NCBI RefSeq assembly: GCF_000170855.1
Contig: NZ_ABCQ01000009.1
Coordinates: 1-64,000 of the forward strand
Direction of reading: 5' to 3'
Origin: Moritella sp. PE36
Lineage (GTDB): Bacteria; Pseudomonadota; Gammaproteobacteria; Enterobacterales; Moritellaceae
Length of the DNA stretch: 64,000 bases
The stretch's first letter is position 1. Every line of letters starts with the position of its first letter. The notes under the pieces are model-generated. The model searched no databases, was not told the origin of the DNA, and was given only the letters and a program-made list of their open reading frames with translations. Shown here in pieces: positions 8,863 to 17,541 of this stretch. The translations under genes were made by a program, and so were the position numbers.

Positions 8863-10332
8863 TTACGCTTCTGCTGGTGTCATCGCTTCTGCTTCTTTAC
8901 TCTTCTCAAGCATCTTACGAATAACAAACGAAGCCATAAATGCGACCACTACCATCACTACAGCTAATCCAGTCAACAAGCTGAAGTAGTCACCGTAAAC
9001 TGTTTGGACGATCTCTTGGGTGATCACCTGGCCCTTCTCCATCGCAATCGAAGTAGAGAATACCGCACCAACAATACCACTCATGGCAATAGCCACAGAG
9101 AACAGACTCACCGAGAAGTTCTCAATGTGCTTCGGTGCGACAGACAAGATAAATGCGACAACCATACTGCCCACAATGACTTCAGCAAATGCTTGGAAGA
9201 AGTGAATAGCCAGGAAGACTTCAGGGCGGATAATCACATCTTCACCCACGTTTAGTACTGCCATGGTAAGAATACCAAACGCAATCGCCGTTAGAATAAA
9301 TGAGAAACCCACTTTCGTCGCAGTCGTGAAGTTAATGTTACGTTTTTCAAGTGACGAGAATACATATGCGATCACTGGACCACCAACAATACACCACAGT
9401 GGATTCATTGCCATTGCCGCTTCCGGTGCAATTGGAATGAAACCAAACAGATCACCACGCATGGTATTGATTGTGACCATCGTCATTGATGTCATCATTT
9501 GACCGTAATAAACAAAGAACGCTGTCGTTAATACCGTCATGATAAGAATAGTACCCATTTTTAATGCATCAGCACGTTCAGCTTTAAGCATCAATGAGAT
9601 GAAATAAAGGATCGCAGCAGCACCAATTGCATATACGATGTTTTGGCCGATACCCATGTTAGAGAACATGAAAAAGACTAAACCAATCATACCTAATGAC
9701 AGCGCTGTAAAGGCAATCCAGTTTTTTGTGCTTACTAGCGCTTGGTCAATCTCGGCACCCACTGTTAATAATGGTTTGCGTGAAACAACTAGAATAATGA
9801 AAGCAATAGCGGCCATCGTTGCTGACAACATGAAGCTGCCATTAAACCCAACCATAAGCACCAACATCGGGAATAAGTACTGACCTAAGAAGGCACCAAT
9901 ATTATTCACAGAATAGTTAACTGAGTAACCATTTTCAAAGTCTTCCTGACTCGCAAACGTTCGCTTGTACAAGCTAGGGTATGAAGGTGACATAAGACCA
10001 CGCGCATAACTTGCCAGTGCAATACCAACAAGACTCAGCGGTACATTACCTGACGATGCACCTAAAACAAGTAAGGTATAACCAACAGCAAAGCCAAGAT
10101 AAGCAATCGTTAGAGAGCGATAAGCACCTAAGAACTTATCAGCAATGAAACCACCAGCAATCGCAAACAACGGGCCGATAGAAGAAAAAGCACCAACAAC
10201 CATCATGGTGTCAGCTTCGCTATACCCTAAATCTTCTAAAAAGAAACGGGTTAAAACAACCATTACGCCGTAGAAAGATAAACCAAACAGCATTTGGCAA
10301 CACATCATAGATTTATTTAGTCGATTCCACAT
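8863..10332 (-). CDS. MFS transporter, proton-dependent oligopeptide (POT) type
   Basis: 489 residues with about 12-14 membrane helices. It carries the loop GGFIADKFLGAYRS between helices 2 and 3, resembling the POT GGxxADxxLGxxx signature. Later it has NYSVNNIGAFLGQYLFP, similar to the POT phrase Y-x-x-x-N-x-G. The first helix lacks the ExxER proton-coupling motif of classical DtpA/PepT proteins (it reads QMLFGLSFYG), so it is a divergent member. The ATG at 10332 has only a weak AAGAGA upstream. It is transcribed towards the 8.7-kb terminator region. A peptide ABC system lies nearby, but the substrate is uncertain. Confidence 0.7.
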   Translation of the reverse strand: MWNRLNKSMMCCQMLFGLSFYGVMVVLTRFFLEDLGYSEADTMMVVGAFSSIGPLFAIAGGFIADKFLGAYRSLTIAYLGFAVGYTLLVLGASSGNVPLSLVGIALASYARGLMSPSYPSLYKRTFASQEDFENGYSVNYSVNNIGAFLGQYLFPMLVLMVGFNGSFMLSATMAAIAFIILVVSRKPLLTVGAEIDQALVSTKNWIAFTALSLGMIGLVFFMFSNMGIGQNIVYAIGAAAILYFISLMLKAERADALKMGTILIMTVLTTAFFVYYGQMMTSMTMVTINTMRGDLFGFIPIAPEAAMAMNPLWCIVGGPVIAYVFSSLEKRNINFTTATKVGFSFILTAIAFGILTMAVLNVGEDVIIRPEVFLAIHFFQAFAEVIVGSMVVAFILSVAPKHIENFSVSLFSVAIAMSGIVGAVFSTSIAMEKGQVITQEIVQTVYGDYFSLLTGLAVVMVVVAFMASFVIRKMLEKSKEAEAMTPAEA

Positions 10333-10569
10333 AACTTAATCTCTTATAGTATGGATAAGTAAAGAAAGGTAAATACGACCAAATACTAACACTTAGGGAG
10401 TAATCAAATATGGGTGGAGATCTCATAAATTAACACTAACACATTACATTTCACTACATGCAACCCATTAAAACCTAACAAATATAACGAATAAACATGA
10501 ACATTCGGATTATTATATTATGGGTGTTAGCTAGTTAATACGATATAATCATAAAAAATAACTAAACTA

Positions 10570-11175
10570 ATGATAAGACACAGATACGGAATGACATCTC
10601 AATCAAGAACGGCAAATGGGTTTACCCTTATTGAATTAGCTATCACTATTATAATTTTGGCTGTGATGGCTGCTATCGCGATCCCTAAATTTTTAAACTT
10701 CCGTGAAGATGCGGAAATAAGCCGCGTTAAAGCGATTGCAGCCGCTTATCAACAAGCTGTTAGCTTTGTACAAATTCGCTACCAAGTACTGGGGAAAAGT
10801 GAGTACATGGTTGATATCCCAGGTTATGGCAACGGGGAACTCGACGTCAATCCAAGCGGGTTTCCCATCGGGATCGACAAAGGTAATGCCCAGGGAGTAA
10901 TGACAAACCCGCACAATATAGGTAAAGGCCAGCAAGGTTGCGTCTCATTATGGGAAGAGTTATTAGCTGATCCACCTTCAGTATCTCTTGATGACGATGG
11001 CAGTGACTTTGAAGCTTACCGCCATAAAGGCACAGAGCCTGGTAATAGCTACAGTAACCAATGTACTTACGTATTACGTAGTTTAGGTGACAGCGAGACC
11101 AACAAGAATAAAGCCAAGATAGTGATAAATTACGATGCCGAAAAAGGTAAAGTGACGACTATTTTCAGGGATTAA
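10570..11175 (+). CDS. Type IV pilin-like (prepilin-type) protein
   Basis: 201 residues. It has the prepilin cleavage site G|FTLIE (leader 17 residues from this ATG, 10 from the in-frame ATG at 10591), followed by the hydrophobic helix LAITIIILAVMAAIAIPKFLNF. It retains the Glu at +5 needed for assembly. The globular part has two cysteines late in the chain (QGCVSLW and NQCTYVL), the right spacing for the disulfide loop of MSHA-like pilins. It stands alone, with no secretin, ATPase or peptidase genes around it. It could be an orphan minor pilin using a machine encoded elsewhere. Neither start has a strong ribosome site. Confidence 0.8.
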   Translation: MIRHRYGMTSQSRTANGFTLIELAITIIILAVMAAIAIPKFLNFREDAEISRVKAIAAAYQQAVSFVQIRYQVLGKSEYMVDIPGYGNGELDVNPSGFPIGIDKGNAQGVMTNPHNIGKGQQGCVSLWEELLADPPSVSLDDDGSDFEAYRHKGTEPGNSYSNQCTYVLRSLGDSETNKNKAKIVINYDAEKGKVTTIFRD

Positions 11176-11261
11176 AATTGCGCGTTTGGAAGTTAAATCC
11201 CATTACACGTGATATCAAAAGCAGTAACGACGATTCGAGTAATACTCTATATTTTTGATAA

Positions 11262-11297
11262 AAAAAAGCACCGAACGTATTCACGTTCAGTGCTTCT
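11262..11297 (-). terminator. Terminator of the tRNA-His gene
   Basis: Read on the minus strand: AAGCACTGAACG, a short loop, CGTTCGGTGCTT, then seven T. The T-run lies on the minus side, so it serves the tRNA. It may also stop the convergent pilin transcript less efficiently. It shares its core with 7045-7084. Confidence 0.8.
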
Positions 11298-11302
11298 TAA
11301 TA

Positions 11303-11379
11303 TGGGGCGACTGAAGGGATTTGAACCCTCGACAACCGGAATCACAATCCGGGGCTCTACCAACTGAGCTACAACCGCC
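11303..11379 (-). tRNA. tRNA-His (anticodon GTG)
   Basis: 77 bases on the minus strand. The D arm (AGCTCAGTTGGTAGAGC), anticodon stem-loop CCGGATTGTGATTCCGG with GTG, and T arm GAGGGTTCAAATCCCTTC are all present. The acceptor stem pairs with two G-U wobbles. The extra G at -1 faces C73, the identity feature of tRNA-His, and the CCA is encoded at 11305-11303. A terminator follows immediately. Confidence 0.97.
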
Positions 11380-11546
11380 ATTAACTATCGACTTATCTCG
11401 CTAAATATTGTTAGCCAGACCGTCTATTATTTCGATGTGAGAGAGTATGCAGCAGTTAGTTTCAACATGCAAGCCGACTTACGGCGCATGAACACTTTCC
11501 ACGCCCTTCGTTTTAAATTTAAACAGCCAATTAAAAAGAGCGCAAT

Positions 11547-12584
11547 TTAAAACATGTTATTAAGCGCGATGCCAACACCAAAACGGGTTTGACTGTGATT
11601 ATAATCAATCAAGCTATCACCATAACCATTAAATACTGTGATATACCCTTTCAACTTACCATACAAAGGTGTGGTCAGATTTATTTGCACAGAACCGTTA
11701 CTGGTCGCAAAATTCTGACGCATCTCCGCACTCAATTCATACTGGCCAAAATCATAGCCAATACCATATTCGAAATTCCCCATATAGTCATCTATATCAG
11801 GATTATCATCGCCTTTAGGACTTGTAGGATCTGCTTTAGAATCTTCTGGTAAACGATACCAAGGTCTAATACGCCAGACTAAATTGCCTTGCTCGTAGAT
11901 GAATTCGGCATAAATACGATTCCATGATCGAGAGAGGCTACCTGAGCGGCCATTAGATTGATGTTCAAACCCGACCATGACGCCTGTATTTGCATCATTA
12001 GGATGCCAATCTAATGGCGCAACATAGAACATTTCGGGTCTGTAGTTTGTTTCTCTAAAGGGACTCGAAATCTCATTGGCGTACACTTGCCACCAAGCTT
12101 CGATCGTAAATCCAGCATAGATACGGTCACCGTCAACGAATAACGAATGGTAACTTAACGGTAATTTAAGACTCAATTGAAATTTAGACTCGACTGTTTT
12201 ATAACCATCATTTATGGCTTGAGCTTGACTATAAGCGTCAGGATTGATTTGATTGGTACTGTAAACAGGTAAAATATAATTCATTCGATGAGGAGTAAGT
12301 ACAAACTCAGATGTATCATTTTGCCGTTCTTCAACTATCCGCCGAGTCAGCACTCCCGCTTTCACTTTTTTACCACGGATAATGATTGAGCCATCTTCGT
12401 CAATAGTGCTCTGCGCTTTACATATAGCTCTAATTTCTCCTAACGTCACTTCTGATGCGCTATTTGCGACTTGCTTTGCAATACACTCGCTTTGTGTGAC
12501 AGCTTGAGTCTGGTAACTAACGAACAGAAATAAAGACACTAAACCAAGTTTTTTATAGTTCAATCGTTGCAAAATAGATTCCAT
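11547..12584 (-). CDS. pldA: Outer membrane phospholipase A1
   Basis: 345 residues. It has a signal peptide (LGLVSLFLFVSYQTQA), then a 12-strand beta-barrel ending in aromatic F. The catalytic region reads FEHQSNGRSGSLSRSWNRIY. The His and Ser of HQSNG are the dyad of OMPLA, and the Asn of SWNR completes the triad; NGRS is the Ca2+-binding region. It hydrolyses phospholipids in the outer leaflet when the outer membrane is disturbed. The N-terminal 60-residue extension with cysteines is common in marine members. The start codon has a poor ribosome site. Single gene; the next gene upstream, the TonB receptor, is also on the minus strand but has its own terminator. Confidence 0.92.
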   Translation of the reverse strand: MESILQRLNYKKLGLVSLFLFVSYQTQAVTQSECIAKQVANSASEVTLGEIRAICKAQSTIDEDGSIIIRGKKVKAGVLTRRIVEERQNDTSEFVLTPHRMNYILPVYSTNQINPDAYSQAQAINDGYKTVESKFQLSLKLPLSYHSLFVDGDRIYAGFTIEAWWQVYANEISSPFRETNYRPEMFYVAPLDWHPNDANTGVMVGFEHQSNGRSGSLSRSWNRIYAEFIYEQGNLVWRIRPWYRLPEDSKADPTSPKGDDNPDIDDYMGNFEYGIGYDFGQYELSAEMRQNFATSNGSVQINLTTPLYGKLKGYITVFNGYGDSLIDYNHSQTRFGVGIALNNMF

Positions 12585-12703
12585 TTATCTGAGCTCTGAT
12601 ATCCATCTAGAGCATGTAATTACTTAATTATACGAATAAGATATCGGCCTTATGGTAATGGGTCAAGCAAGGATTAAACCTCTAGATAAGACAGGAGTAA
12701 TAC

Positions 12704-12737
12704 GAAAAAATCCGCGGAACAAAGTCCAGCGGATTAT
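12704..12737 (-). terminator. Terminator of the TonB receptor gene
   Basis: On the minus strand, AATCCGC-T-GGA, loop CTTTG, then TTCC-GCGGATT followed by TTTT. It lies about 40 bases after the stop of the receptor gene. Confidence 0.8.
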
Positions 12738-12776
12738 AATGTAAAAAATCAATTTAAACTAAATACGAGAGACTAA

Positions 12777-14927
12777 TTAAAAATCATATTTAACAGTCAC
12801 ACCGTAGTTACGTTCCGCTTGCGATAAATCATTATCTTGTGTTGTTAAGCCGCGCACATCATTCCATGACCAGTACTGCTCATCTGTGAGGTTATAGACA
12901 CCTGCACGTAATGTTAAGTCTTCCATTGGCTTGTAGTAAGCAGTTAAATCAACCACTGTTGAACTTGGGTTCTCAATCTGGTCTTTATTACCCGTATCCG
13001 TTGAGTTAATGTCGCTAACGCCTTTCTTTGCCGTATATACAGTCTTCAGTGACGTACCCCAGTTTGTGCTTGGGCTATCGTAGTTAAGACCGACTACCAT
13101 ATTCCAAGGAGCAACACTATTAAGCGCTAAACCATCTTGATCTTCACCTTCAGTGTAAGCTGCAGCCAAGCGTAAAGTCGTCCCGTCAAATGCGCCAATT
13201 AAGCTATCTAACCATAAGTTAGCACCTAACTCTGCACCTTTAACAGTTGCCTTTTCAAGGTTGTCATACGATGTGATGCCCCAGCTATATTGAGGATCAT
13301 CATAACGCGTTACCGTATCAATAAAGTTATCATAGTCACTGTAAAACAGCGCAAATTCATAATTACCAGCGCTAAAGTTACCGCGTAAACCCGTTTCATA
13401 AGAAATACTTGTTTCAGCTTTTAAGTCAGGATTCGGCTCACTCTTATACGGCATAGTGCCACTGCTATATGAATAGAACAGCTCTTGAAAATCTGGAGCT
13501 CTAAAACCTTGGCTAACTTGTGCAAATACTTTTGTATCCTCCGTTAAACTATATAATGCACCAAACTTACCCGTGACGGCAGAGTCTGAATAATCTTTAT
13601 AATCTGTTGGGATGTAACCACTCACATTGTTATGCTTATCGGTTGGTACACTATTATCAGGATTAGTACTAAAACTATCAAAACGAACACTTGGCGTTAA
13701 TACTAAATCACCGTCGAGCAAAACGATTTGATCTTGTAGGTAAGCGCCCCACTTAATCTCTTCCGCGGCAGGCATATAATAATATAATGTGTTTGTGGTA
13801 TCTCCCGCGCTATCCGTCTTGTAGGTAACATTGATATTCTCAATATCACGATATTCATAAGACAAACCATATGTTAAATAATGTTCCATCCCTGCTAATG
13901 CAAATGATTTATCAAATTTAGCACTACCTTCATAGCCTTCTTCACCATAGAGGTAATCTTTTAACTCACTTTTATTCGCTGTATTACCACGCATGGTTTG
14001 AGATATTTGTTTACTTTTTTTCCAATCAAGTTGCAGTGCTACAGAATCAAATAGTGCGTTATCTGCAGTTAAAATATATTTTGCACCAATACGTTGACGT
14101 TCATGCTGATCTTCAGCGTCATAGTTTTCATCCCAAGTACTATCTAGTGGTAAATCACTATCTATATCAGAAAGTACTTGTTCACCAGTAAATTCAATAC
14201 GGTTATTTTCGTTAATTTGATATTGAAGTTTTACTAAAATATTATTTTTTTCTGTTTCTTGCGGATCTGGCTCACCAAAGTTTTGCTCTTCTTCACCAGC
14301 TCTATGGGTATAAGCCACAAGTGATTCTAAATTACCAGTACGATTAGCTAATGCCACTGATTGAGAGAAACTACTATCAACCGAGTGATAACCTAATTTT
14401 AGGTGACCACCGCTATTATCACCTGCATCGAGAAAATCACTTGGATCTTTCGTTTCAAAGGCAACAATACCTGCAATAGCATCACTACCATATAAACTCG
14501 ATGCTGGACCTTTTACTACTTCAACTGATTTGATCATATCAGGGTCGATATCTAATCGCCCTGATTGAATGAAAGACTGACCAGAATCAAAACGATTTGC
14601 CTGTGATACACCATCAATAACAATCTTAACGCGGTTTCCTTCCATGCCGCGAATATTGATACTTTGAATACCGTATCGAGGATCACTTTCGACTGTTATG
14701 CCCGGCGTATAGTCAAAGATTTCACCTACATTTTTCACTAGATTTTCTTCAATATCATCAGCGGAAATAACACTGACTGACGCTGCAACATCTGTCAGTA
14801 ATTGTTCTGAGCGTGTCGCAGACACCACGGTAGTCGCATCAGCCGTGTTGTTATTTGATTCAGCCATTGCCGGCATTGATAAAGCTAATAAAATAGATGT
14901 GGTTAAATACTTCTTGTTCCAAGACAT
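12777..14927 (-). CDS. TonB-dependent receptor, haem/haemoglobin-receptor type
   Basis: 716 residues. Signal peptide (residues 1-22, ending PAMA), then a TonB-box-like stretch TTVVSATR, then the plug domain (about 40-155) with VKNVGEIFDYTPGITV, NIRGMEGNRVKIVIDGVSQ and VEVVKGPASSLYGSDAIAGIVAFETKDP. A 22-strand barrel follows, ending in VTVKYDF with terminal Phe. The plug wording matches the haemoglobin/transferrin/lactoferrin receptor group (HutA, HmuR type). A Fur-type box overlaps its promoter region, as expected for iron or haem uptake. The ligand is inferred from family only. No haem-transport genes adjoin it; gltS lies on the other side. Confidence 0.87.
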   Translation of the reverse strand: MSWNKKYLTTSILLALSMPAMAESNNNTADATTVVSATRSEQLLTDVAASVSVISADDIEENLVKNVGEIFDYTPGITVESDPRYGIQSINIRGMEGNRVKIVIDGVSQANRFDSGQSFIQSGRLDIDPDMIKSVEVVKGPASSLYGSDAIAGIVAFETKDPSDFLDAGDNSGGHLKLGYHSVDSSFSQSVALANRTGNLESLVAYTHRAGEEEQNFGEPDPQETEKNNILVKLQYQINENNRIEFTGEQVLSDIDSDLPLDSTWDENYDAEDQHERQRIGAKYILTADNALFDSVALQLDWKKSKQISQTMRGNTANKSELKDYLYGEEGYEGSAKFDKSFALAGMEHYLTYGLSYEYRDIENINVTYKTDSAGDTTNTLYYYMPAAEEIKWGAYLQDQIVLLDGDLVLTPSVRFDSFSTNPDNSVPTDKHNNVSGYIPTDYKDYSDSAVTGKFGALYSLTEDTKVFAQVSQGFRAPDFQELFYSYSSGTMPYKSEPNPDLKAETSISYETGLRGNFSAGNYEFALFYSDYDNFIDTVTRYDDPQYSWGITSYDNLEKATVKGAELGANLWLDSLIGAFDGTTLRLAAAYTEGEDQDGLALNSVAPWNMVVGLNYDSPSTNWGTSLKTVYTAKKGVSDINSTDTGNKDQIENPSSTVVDLTAYYKPMEDLTLRAGVYNLTDEQYWSWNDVRGLTTQDNDLSQAERNYGVTVKYDF

Positions 14928-14982
14928 CGAGAGTTCCCTACAGCGTCATTAATGTTTAAGTGGCGTCAATATAACAAGATCA

Positions 14983-15007
14983 AATGAGAATTACTATCAT
15001 TCTCATT
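14983..15007. promoter_or_regulatory. Fur box upstream of the TonB receptor gene
   Basis: AATGAGAA at 14983-14990 and TTCTCATT at 15000-15007 form an inverted repeat around TTACTATCA. In the 7-1-7 scheme TGAGAAT-T-ACTATCA (14985-14999) matches TGATAAT-N-ATTATCA at 12 of 14 defined positions. It is placed about 60 bases before the start codon, suiting iron-dependent repression. Confidence 0.8.
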
Positions 15008-15555
15008 AGTATTTTTATTTATTTTATATTGAATAATCTGAAACTTGATAAGGAATAAAGTATTTTATATTTATTAGTGGTAGACGTTGGTTTATCACCG
15101 ATTTTTCTAGTTATCATTAGTAATTAAATTAGTTCAAATACCGGTATTTAACTATAAATAATGAATAAACATGAAAACATGCTATATTCAGGCGCTATAT
15201 TTCAATTAACCTATCCATAATAGATAGCTAAACTGCAAACCTAGCCATTCACAGGGTAAACGTTTGTATATGTACTTAGGTATGGCACCTCTGTATTTAA
15301 TATATGTTTATATTTTATATGTTTATATTAAACAGGTATTTAATAAGTATTTAATAAGTATTTAACGCGCAGAGTAAACCATTCGGTCATCAATCATGAG
15401 ACTGTGAATATCAAGGGTCAGGAATCATTCATCCACACTTTTTACTCCGTATTAAATATCAACTTCAATCATAAAATCAGCATTTTGATCTGCTTATTCA
15501 CATTCATTTCAGATTAAGCAATACTTATCAGGCTGATAAATAACCAAGAGGTAAT
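15008..15555. other. AT-rich spacer with an 11-bp tandem repeat
   Basis: About 550 bases between the divergent receptor and gltS genes. It holds GTATTTAATAA repeated nearly three times at 15336-15366 and no ORF I can support. It probably contains the gltS promoter, but I cannot place it with confidence. Confidence 0.5.
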
Positions 15556-16779
15556 ATGAATACTATTTATTCAATTGGTGAACTCGAATCTTTTTTAATT
15601 GCATTTTTAGTGCTGTTCTTAGGGCATATAGTTAATAAAAAAGTCCCCGCACTACAGCGCTTTAATATCCCAGAACCGATAGTCGGTGGGTTAATCGTTG
15701 CAATTACCATCACCATTTTACACTTTCAAAATATCACGCTTGAATTCTCTCTGCCCTTACAAAGCACACTAATGCTGATGTTCTTTAGTACCGTAGGTTT
15801 AGCAGCGAGTTATACTCAGCTATTAAAAGGCGGCTCGAAAGTATTCCTTTTCTTAGCCATCGCCTCTCTCTATATTATTATTCAAAATGGTATAGGTGTG
15901 AGCTTAGCCACCATGCTTGGGCTTGAACCGATCCTTGGTTTAATTGCTGGCTCAATCACCCTATCAGGTGGTCATGGCACAGGTGCCGCTTGGTCGCAAA
16001 CATTTTACGACATTTACGGAATAAACACCCTAGAACTGGCAATGGCGGCAGCGACGTTCGGTCTAGTGATTGGTGGCATTATCGGTGGGCCAATTGCCCA
16101 ACGCCTCATCACCAAGCATAACTTAGTATCCGACTATGGTATTGGTACCAACCACCACGAACAATTCCCTGAGTTGGTGACTTATAATGAATTAGAAGAA
16201 GATCGTATTACCGGTAAAAGTATCATCGAAACACTGTTTATTCTATTAACGTGTGTGGTCGGTGCTGGGTATGTCGAACAAGCAGTTTCATTGCTCAACA
16301 TTAGTTGGTTACGCATTCCAGACTTTGTCTATGCGCTATTTTTAGGCGTGATCATTACCAATACCACAGAAGTAACCAAAAGCTATAAAGTGAATACAGA
16401 AGCGGTTGATATTCTGGGCACAGTCGCTTTATCGCTGTTCTTAGCAATGGCATTGATGAATCTTAAATTATGGAATATTTTTGATTTAGCCTTACCACTT
16501 CTTATCATTTTAGCGGTGCAAGCTGTGGTACTCGCGCTTTTCTCGTATTTTGTGACCTTTAAAGTAATGGGTTCAAACTACGACGCCGCTATTATTGCCG
16601 GTGGTCACTGTGGCTTTGGTCTGGGTGCCACACCAACCGCGGTGATGAACATGGGCTCGCTGGTATCACGCTACGGTCCCTCACCACAAGCATTTATGGT
16701 TGTGCCTATTGTTGGCGCATTCTTCATTGATATTGTGAACTTGATTATTCTACAAGGCTATATCAGCTTTATTGGATAA
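15556..16779 (+). CDS. gltS: Sodium/glutamate symporter
   Basis: 407 residues with about 10-12 membrane segments in two inverted halves. It has the two glycine-rich re-entrant motifs of the GltS family: SGGHGTGAAWSQ in the first half and GGHCGFGLGATPTAVMNM in the second. It imports glutamate with Na+ across the inner membrane, fitting a marine host. AGAGG precedes the ATG by 4 bases. It is monocistronic; the next genes are on the opposite strand. Confidence 0.93.
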   Translation: MNTIYSIGELESFLIAFLVLFLGHIVNKKVPALQRFNIPEPIVGGLIVAITITILHFQNITLEFSLPLQSTLMLMFFSTVGLAASYTQLLKGGSKVFLFLAIASLYIIIQNGIGVSLATMLGLEPILGLIAGSITLSGGHGTGAAWSQTFYDIYGINTLELAMAAATFGLVIGGIIGGPIAQRLITKHNLVSDYGIGTNHHEQFPELVTYNELEEDRITGKSIIETLFILLTCVVGAGYVEQAVSLLNISWLRIPDFVYALFLGVIITNTTEVTKSYKVNTEAVDILGTVALSLFLAMALMNLKLWNIFDLALPLLIILAVQAVVLALFSYFVTFKVMGSNYDAAIIAGGHCGFGLGATPTAVMNMGSLVSRYGPSPQAFMVVPIVGAFFIDIVNLIILQGYISFIG

Positions 16780-16869
16780 ACTTCAGCCTATCAGGTCTGG
16801 TAAGTCACAGGCCTGATAATCACTAAATACCTCACATTTCCACTCAACTTTACAATCAATAACCTACAA

Positions 16870-16965
16870 CTACCGTAACCTTGGCTTAATTCTATTCGCG
16901 CGTCGGATACATATCACGATATAAAAAAACACAAGCATCACAGGTACAGTCCATAATAAATACAT
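16870..16965 (-). CDS. 31-residue Fur-locus membrane protein with C-terminal CIRRANRIK
   Basis: A very short gene. GGGGAG lies 7-8 bases before the ATG at 16965. It encodes one membrane helix (LLWTVPVMLVFFYIVI), then CIRRANRIK and a short basic tail. The C-terminus is the same as in the 69-residue protein at 27070-27279: 16 of 31 aligned residues match and CIRRANRIK is identical. At DNA level seven of those nine codons differ but all changes are synonymous, so protein-level selection acts on it. It follows the TPR-like gene by 50 bases and probably shares its Fur-controlled promoter. Expected orientation is basic tail in the cytoplasm. Function unknown. Confidence 0.7.
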   Translation of the reverse strand: MYLLWTVPVMLVFFYIVICIRRANRIKPRLR

Positions 16966-17015
16966 AGTTTCTCTCCCCTATTCCATAAACAGATGGTGAC
17001 TGAATGAACCTAAGA

Positions 17016-17444
17016 TTAATGAATGGTTGGATGAGGATCTTCAAGCCATTCAGGTGATACCTGTAAAGCATCAAAGCAAGAGTCACATATAGGGTGGCGA
17101 TGGCTAAAATCCAATAACGGCATTAAGGTAACTTTGACTGCTTGTGTGGCTAGCGCCTTCAAGGCATCAGATGCCGTTTCACCACGCAGTAATGACATCA
17201 TCCACTGATGAGGCATGGTTAAATATCGTAGTGCAGTATAATGGTGACCTTGTTCTTCATACACTGCTGCTAAGTTATGTTGAGCAGATATCCAAGCCAT
17301 GAATAGTTCTTCATTTTCGGGCTTCTCATCCCATTCTAGCTTTATCTGCTCAACTGCATGTTGATAGCAAACCTCAGCATCTTGCCAAAGTTTTGAGTTA
17401 AAACAACTACGACCGTTTTCCATTAACACTTTCCACGTTTGCAT
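17016..17444 (-). CDS. TPR-like conserved hypothetical protein
   Basis: 142 residues, helical, with TPR-like helix pairs (CFNSKLWQDAEVCYQHAVEQI and AWISAQHNLAAVYEEQGHHYTALRYL). A C-terminal HRHPICDSCFDAL contains a CxxC that may bind metal or be redox active. It has no signal peptide, so it is cytoplasmic. AGGA lies 7 bases before the ATG. A perfect Fur consensus (17482-17496) lies just upstream, and the 31-residue membrane protein lies downstream, forming a short iron-regulated locus. It belongs to a family I recall only as uncharacterised in Vibrio and Shewanella. The role is unknown; assembly or metal handling is possible. Confidence 0.7.
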   Translation of the reverse strand: MQTWKVLMENGRSCFNSKLWQDAEVCYQHAVEQIKLEWDEKPENEELFMAWISAQHNLAAVYEEQGHHYTALRYLTMPHQWMMSLLRGETASDALKALATQAVKVTLMPLLDFSHRHPICDSCFDALQVSPEWLEDPHPTIH

Positions 17445-17481
17445 AACAACATCCTAAATAATAATGATTCTTATTTATATT

Positions 17482-17496
17482 TGATAATCATTATCA
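17482..17496. promoter_or_regulatory. Perfect 7-1-7 Fur box
   Basis: TGATAAT-C-ATTATCA, an exact match to the inverted-repeat Fur core. It lies 38 bases before the TPR-like gene start. The surrounding 17461-17504 sequence is nearly the same as 27311-27354, before the sodN locus. Confidence 0.9.
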
Positions 17497-17541
17497 TGTA
17501 AAGCTAAAGTTATGCAAAGATAGAATATAATTTCATATTTA

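Noticed and set aside
10570-11175. Start of a full MSHA-type pilus operon
   Set aside because: No secretin, ATPase or prepilin peptidase genes adjoin; the next gene is tRNA-His.
11267-11296. Hairpin read as the terminator of the pilin gene
   Set aside because: The T-run is on the minus strand, so it belongs to tRNA-His; the pilin side has only TTCTT.
16892-17086. 64-residue minus-strand ORF between gltS and the TPR-like gene
   Set aside because: It overlaps the 31-residue ORF and the TPR-like gene in another frame, and the 31-residue ORF has the ribosome site and a paralogue.
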